Shown here piece after piece: positions 60,304 through 64,000 of a stretch of DNA of 64,000 bases; the first letter of the stretch is position 1; each line of letters begins with the position of its first letter. The position numbers were made by a program, and so were the translations under genes. The DNA comes from Acidobacteriota bacterium (lineage in GTDB: Bacteria > Acidobacteriota > Blastocatellia > Pyrinomonadales > Pyrinomonadaceae): the NCBI GenBank assembly GCA_016703965.1, contig JADJBB010000002.1, positions 124,001 through 188,000 on the forward strand, given 5' to 3'. The notes below the pieces were generated by a model that was not told the origin of the DNA, did no database searches, and worked only from the letters and a program-made list of their open reading frames with translations.

Positions 60304-61995
60304 ATGCAAAAGGTCCTCACAGCCGAACAAATGCGAGAGGTCGACCGTCTGACAACCGAGCGGTACGGCATTCCATCGATCCTGCTGATGGAAAACGCGG
60401 CTCATGCGGTGGCACGCGTTATCACGGAGAAACTTGGCGGTTCGGTCAAGGGCAAATCGGTTTTGATCCTGTGCGGGAAAGGAAGCAATGGCGGCGATGG
60501 AGCGGCTTTGGCGAGGATATTGTGGAAGGATGGAGCATTTGTGCCATTGCTATTATTCGGACGCACTAATCAGACCAAGGGCGATGCGAAAGTTAATTTT
60601 GATATCCTGCGTACTCTAGAAGAAGATGTCGCAACGTCTGGCGGTGAGTTCAACAAACTTCTACCTCATGAGGATGACGAAGATCTTTTATCGCTTCTCG
60701 AAGTGGCTCTTAGTTCAGGCGGTATCGACGTTGTGGTTGACGCGATGTTTGGAACGGGACTCTCGAAGGAATTGTTAGGGATTTATCCTGAGGCGATTCA
60801 GCGACTTGAACATCATAAACCTAGGCCAACCATAATTTCGGTTGACCTTCCCTCGGGGCTTGACGCGAACAAGAGCTTTCCGATTGGACGCAATGTTGCG
60901 GCCGATACCACCGTCACGTTTACCGCACCAAAGCCAGCGAACGTGATCGCTCCTGCGGCAGCTTTAAATGGAAATTTGATTGTCGCGAATATCGGAACAC
61001 CATTTGAGCTAATCGAGGAACAAGCATCGAGTCTTTTTGTTACCGAGCCCGTCGACGTTGAAAGGTGGTTCGAGCGAACGGAATTTAACGAAGGTTCCTA
61101 CAAGAATAAACGCGGCCACACCTTGATCATTGCCGGTTCCGAAGATTATTCCGGGGCGGCGGTGATGTGTGGGAATTCGGCGATGCGGTCGGGGGTTGGG
61201 CTGACGACTTTGCTGGTACCGGCTTCGTGTAAGGTCGAGGTTGCTTCGCGGGTGATTCCGGAGGTGATCGTAAGGACGCTTGCTGAGACAGATGGCGAGG
61301 TTAGTTCGGATGCTTTTGTGACGAATCCGGATGTGTTTCGGCAGGCTGATTCGATACTCGTCGGGCCGGGATTCAAGGCGACGGATAAGGGCGCCCGGAA
61401 GCTGGTTCGGGAGATCGTGGAGAATCGGACGGTTCCGGTGGTTTTGGATGCGGGGGCGTTGTCGCACGGAGTGCGGACACTCTTGTCCGCATCGCCGGTT
61501 CCTCCGGCGAGAAAGGAAGGTGAGGTTTATCTGAACGCCGAAGCGGCGTCCATGCGGACAGGAGTGTCCGCGCTCCCGCCGTTGATTCTCACCCCGCACG
61601 AAGGCGAGTTTTTGCGTCTGCTTGGGACGACCGGCAAAGAGGTGATAAAGGATCGTGTTGTGGCAGTACGTGACTACGCGGTGGCGAATAACGTTATTCT
61701 TGTCCTGAAAGGCGAACGTGTTGTGATCGGTTCGCCGGATGGGCGTGTGGTTGTGAATCCAACGGGGAATTCAGGGCTTGGAAAGGCCGGGAATGGCGAC
61801 ACGCTTGCGGGAATCCTTGCAGGTTTTGTTGCTCAGGCGGTGAAATTTGATATCGATATTTTTGAAACCGTCGTCGCGGCCGTTTACGTTGCCGGAATGG
61901 CGGGTGATGTGGCGGAGCGGAAGTTTGGGAAACGGGTGATGACGGCGTCGGATGTGCGGGAATGTTTGGTGGATGTGTTTGCTGAGTTTGAATAG
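60304..61995 (+). CDS. nnr: Bifunctional NAD(P)H-hydrate epimerase/dehydratase
   Basis: A 563-residue fusion that repairs hydrated NAD(P)H. The N-terminal epimerase part (~1-225) begins MQKVLTAEQMREVDRLT and has VLILCGKGSNGGDGAALAR and DAMFGTGLSKE. The C-terminal dehydratase part (~235-563) has KNKRGHTLIIAGSEDYSGAA and the phosphate-binding GNSGLGKAGNGDTLAGIL. Between ALSH and LILTPHEGEF the protein has an unusually long insert (~40 residues) encoded by a palindromic element at 61468-61576, kept in frame. Whether the dehydratase still works is unknown. Confidence 0.93.
   Translation: MQKVLTAEQMREVDRLTTERYGIPSILLMENAAHAVARVITEKLGGSVKGKSVLILCGKGSNGGDGAALARILWKDGAFVPLLLFGRTNQTKGDAKVNFDILRTLEEDVATSGGEFNKLLPHEDDEDLLSLLEVALSSGGIDVVVDAMFGTGLSKELLGIYPEAIQRLEHHKPRPTIISVDLPSGLDANKSFPIGRNVAADTTVTFTAPKPANVIAPAAALNGNLIVANIGTPFELIEEQASSLFVTEPVDVERWFERTEFNEGSYKNKRGHTLIIAGSEDYSGAAVMCGNSAMRSGVGLTTLLVPASCKVEVASRVIPEVIVRTLAETDGEVSSDAFVTNPDVFRQADSILVGPGFKATDKGARKLVREIVENRTVPVVLDAGALSHGVRTLLSASPVPPARKEGEVYLNAEAASMRTGVSALPPLILTPHEGEFLRLLGTTGKEVIKDRVVAVRDYAVANNVILVLKGERVVIGSPDGRVVVNPTGNSGLGKAGNGDTLAGILAGFVAQAVKFDIDIFETVVAAVYVAGMAGDVAERKFGKRVMTASDVRECLVDVFAEFE
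61468..61576. repeat. Palindromic element inserted in frame within nnr
   Basis: The outer arms at 61468-61492 and 61552-61576 match as inverted copies at 23 of 25 positions. Inside lie CGCCGG/CCGGCG (61493-61509) and ACGCCG/CGGCGT (61534-61549) stems. The whole 109-bp region is read through as protein. Confidence 0.85.
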
Positions 61996-61997
61996 GT

Positions 61998-62405
61998 ATG
62001 ACCTCGAGAGATCATCTAAAAAATTGGATCACTGCTTTTCAGGCATGTGATGTTGAGAGCGTGATCGGCTGTTATGCTGAGGATGCGGTGAATTTTCAGA
62101 TCGCGGCGGGTGAACCGGCGGTCGGGCGCGTGCAGATCGCGGCGGATACGCGGGAATTTTTTAAAGGGTTTCCGGATGCATGGTCGCGGGTTGAGAATCT
62201 TATCTCGGATGGCGACCGGGCGGCGTGGGAATGGGTCGGCGGCGGCACGTTTCTGGGCGAATTCTACGGTAGCCAGCCGAATGGCCGGAAGTTCGAGATC
62301 CGCGGCTGCGGATTTTTCACATTTCGCGACGAACTGATAGTTCTGCAGCACGGCTATTGGGACAAACTCTCGTGGTTTTCACAAGTGGGGCTGCCGATCG
62401 AATGA
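61998..62405 (+). CDS. SnoaL/NTF2-like protein
   Basis: A 135-residue protein with the NTF2-like cone fold: KNWITAFQACDVESVIGCYAEDAV at the start and REFFKGFPDAWSRVENLISDGDRAAWEW in the middle. Members may be enzymes or ligand binders, and no activity can be assigned. It starts 2 bp after nnr, and its stop overlaps the tsaE start (ATGA). Confidence 0.85.
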   Translation: MTSRDHLKNWITAFQACDVESVIGCYAEDAVNFQIAAGEPAVGRVQIAADTREFFKGFPDAWSRVENLISDGDRAAWEWVGGGTFLGEFYGSQPNGRKFEIRGCGFFTFRDELIVLQHGYWDKLSWFSQVGLPIE

Positions 62406-62830
62406 ATCGAGAACTGACAGCAAATACGCCCGAGGAAATGTTCTCGATCGGCGACGATATCGCTCGAAACCTGAATGGCGGCGAGGTGATCTTACTTTTT
62501 GGCGGACTCGGGGCGGGGAAGACTTTGCTTACGAAAGGCATTATGAGCGGGCTCGGATATGACGTTGACGAAGTGACTAGCCCGAGTTTCACTTTGGTAA
62601 ATCTGTACGAGACCGAGCGGTTCGATGTTTATCATATCGACCTGTGGCGGCTGGATGCGGCGATAAATACGGCTGAGGCAGTCGGATTAAATGAGATACT
62701 TGAGAACGAGCGGGCGGTGACGATCATCGAATGGGCGGACCGGTTAGGTGACAAAATGCTTCCGAATACGATCACCATCAAGATCGAAGGCGATGGCGAC
62801 GAGCAGAGAACTGTTACGATCCGCGAATAA
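62402..62830 (+). CDS. tsaE: tRNA threonylcarbamoyladenosine biosynthesis ATPase TsaE
   Basis: A 142-residue P-loop protein needed for t6A modification of tRNA. Walker A is GGLGAGKTLLTKG, followed by SPSFTLVNLYE, HIDLWRLD and IIEWADRLGD, all family hallmarks. The ATG at 62402 overlaps the stop of the NTF2-like gene, so nnr, NTF2-like and tsaE form one tight unit; nnr-tsaE linkage is common in bacteria. Confidence 0.95.
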   Translation: MNRELTANTPEEMFSIGDDIARNLNGGEVILLFGGLGAGKTLLTKGIMSGLGYDVDEVTSPSFTLVNLYETERFDVYHIDLWRLDAAINTAEAVGLNEILENERAVTIIEWADRLGDKMLPNTITIKIEGDGDEQRTVTIRE

Positions 62831-62902
62831 TGAGTTACAATTCCGAAACGAACCGTTAAAAAGTTAACATCCGATTTCTTTACGATGGCCGCGGCTTTCT
62901 TT

Positions 62903-62908
62903 TATAAT
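62903..62908 (+). promoter_or_regulatory. Candidate -10 box close to ppk start
   Basis: TATAAT at 62903-62908 ends 13 bases before the ppk ATG, with only a weak -35 match. If used, the transcript would have a leader of a few bases. Confidence 0.3.
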
Positions 62909-62921
62909 CTTGCCGCCATCT

Positions 62922-64000
62922 ATGACATCAGAAGCTGTGAAAAAACCTAAGGCTACTCCTCCACCGATCGAGACTGCTCAAACTCCTGCCACGCCGTCGG
63001 TGCTGGAATTCGACGGCAAACCGCTGTTCAATCGCGAGCTGAGCTGGCTCGAGTTCAACCGGCGTGTGCTCGACGAGGCGACTGATGACAGCCTGCCGGT
63101 GCTGGAACGGCTTAAATTCCTTAGTATCTTTGCGACCAATCTGGACGAGTTTTTCATGATCCGTGTATCGGGCCTAAAAGAGCAGGTCGCCGAAGGCGTC
63201 GGCGAGCTTTCACCGGACGGCATGACGGCGAAGGAGCAGATCGACGAGATCTACAAACGTCTGCGGCCGATGCTCAAGCGGCTTGTTTCGTACCTGGGCG
63301 AAAACGTTTTCCCTGCACTGCAGCAGGAAGGGATCACCGTCGAAGCGTATTCGAGCCTGAATGCGAAAGAGAAAAAGCTGCTCGATAAGTATTTTCACAA
63401 CAACCTTTTCCCGATCCTGACCCCGCAATCGGTCGATTCGAGCCATCCTTTTCCGTATGTTTCGAACTTAAGCATCAATTTAGGGCTTTACATCGAGCCG
63501 AACCGGGCTTTTACGCAGGCAAATCTAAAACATCTTTTTAGGCAGAAGCGGTTTATTCGCATAAAGCTGCCGCCGACGGTGCCGCGTTTGATACCGATCA
63601 ACGAACGAGCCGGACGTTACGCTCTGCTCGAGGAAGTTGTTTCGGCAAACGTTGCTGAGCTTTTCCCGCACATGAAAACGAGCGAAGCGTTTCTTTTTCG
63701 CGTGACGCGAGATGCGGATATTGAGCTTCGCGAAGACGAGGCCGGCGACCTTCTGCGAACACTCGAACGCGAATTGCAGCGTCGGCGCGACCGCTTTGCT
63801 GTTCGCTTGGAGGTTTCGGCAGCGATGCCGGAGAAGATGATTAAGCTGCTGATGAGCGGAACGGGACTGACAGAAGAAGAGGTCGAACGCGTCGATGGCT
63901 TTGTAGACATTCCCGATCTGATGCAGCTTTATTCGCTGGACAGGCCGAAACTCAAGGAAAAGCCGATCACCACGATCGTTCCGACTCCGCTGCAAAAGAA
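62922..64000 (+). CDS. ppk: Polyphosphate kinase 1, N-terminal part (3' end outside window)
   Basis: The frame is open from ATG 62922 to the window end, ~359 residues. It makes or breaks down polyphosphate from ATP. After a Pro/Thr-rich N-terminus, the family signature FNRELSWLEFNRRVLDEA begins near residue 35, followed by ATNLDEFFMIRVSGLKEQV and later SHPFPYVSNLSINLG. The catalytic His region lies beyond the window. It starts 91 bp after tsaE. Confidence 0.95.
   Translation, partial: MTSEAVKKPKATPPPIETAQTPATPSVLEFDGKPLFNRELSWLEFNRRVLDEATDDSLPVLERLKFLSIFATNLDEFFMIRVSGLKEQVAEGVGELSPDGMTAKEQIDEIYKRLRPMLKRLVSYLGENVFPALQQEGITVEAYSSLNAKEKKLLDKYFHNNLFPILTPQSVDSSHPFPYVSNLSINLGLYIEPNRAFTQANLKHLFRQKRFIRIKLPPTVPRLIPINERAGRYALLEEVVSANVAELFPHMKTSEAFLFRVTRDADIELREDEAGDLLRTLERELQRRRDRFAVRLEVSAAMPEKMIKLLMSGTGLTEEEVERVDGFVDIPDLMQLYSLDRPKLKEKPITTIVPTPLQK

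Noticed and set aside
1..64000. CRISPR arrays, prophage or insertion sequences
   Set aside because: No regularly spaced direct repeats, integrase, transposase or phage structural genes were seen; the repeats present are palindromic and solitary.

Overview
The window looks like a chromosomal stretch of a Gram-negative (LPS-making) bacterium, most likely an Acidobacteriota member of the Blastocatellia/Pyrinomonadales type. That placement is inference from gene content: Pkn-like kinases with zinc ribbons and periplasmic tails, a ToxR-type winged-helix/TPR regulator beside an SBBP-repeat protein, DUF4126, DUF4349 and DUF4350 proteins, a PqqD-domain protein with a Cys-rich tail, and many short intergenic palindromic elements. 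There is no 16S or tRNA gene here to confirm it. I see about 53 protein genes, two of them cut by the window edges, and no rRNA, tRNA, CRISPR, prophage or insertion sequence.

Layout. 1-4.9 kb (+): end of a DUF4129 protein, DUF4350 protein, TauE/SafE permease, MoxR ATPase and a secreted ankyrin protein, mostly overlapping or nearly so. 4.9-6.5 kb (-): a Ser/Thr kinase-like protein that has lost its catalytic residues. 6.6-12.2 kb (-): waaA, a family-2 glycosyltransferase, AtpZ- and AtpI-like proteins, atpB and atpE (the remaining ATP synthase genes are absent), with efp upstream. 12.3-22.2 kb (-): TPR lipoprotein, secreted water-dikinase-like protein, carbonic anhydrase, GT1 glycosyltransferase, DUF4349 lipoprotein, DUF4126 membrane protein, and an NtrC-type response regulator with its sensor kinase. 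22.4-28.3 kb (+): PBP transpeptidase, a secreted protein, rnc, lepB, psuG. 28.5-29.9 kb (-): SH3-like secreted protein and ruvC. 30-38.6 kb (+): an unknown protein and fumarylacetoacetase, then a molybdenum group (fdhD, YdeP-like oxidoreductase, mobA), the PqqD/Tat/Cys protein and purF. 38.6-46.3 kb: S55 peptidase, inactive-looking hydrolase, LON-domain protein, SbcD-like nuclease, SDR, B12-radical SAM protein. 46.3-52.2 kb (-): an apparent three-gene signalling operon made of an intact kinase fused to PEGA and FGE-like domains, a frameshifted TPR protein, and a degenerate NFG kinase. 52.4-56.9 kb: divergent ToxR-like regulator and SBBP protein with a tandem 11-bp repeat between them. 56.9-64 kb: leuS (-), then nnr, an NTF2-like protein, tsaE and the start of ppk (+).

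The most unusual signals are not ordinary genes. (1) Two related non-coding elements, at 35727-35914 and 59914-60159, share an 11-bp GTCTCACTT stem-loop, further boxes and a conserved minus-strand promoter (TTGACW-N17-TACATT); they could be copies of a small-RNA or MITE-like element. (2) At least ten other imperfect palindromes sit in intergenic gaps, often touching stop codons, and one lies in frame inside nnr. (3) A PqqD-like domain is fused to an internal Tat-like signal and a six-cysteine tail. (4) Two of the three kinase-like proteins lack catalytic residues. (5) A secreted ATP-grasp/phosphohistidine protein has the domain order of glucan water dikinases.
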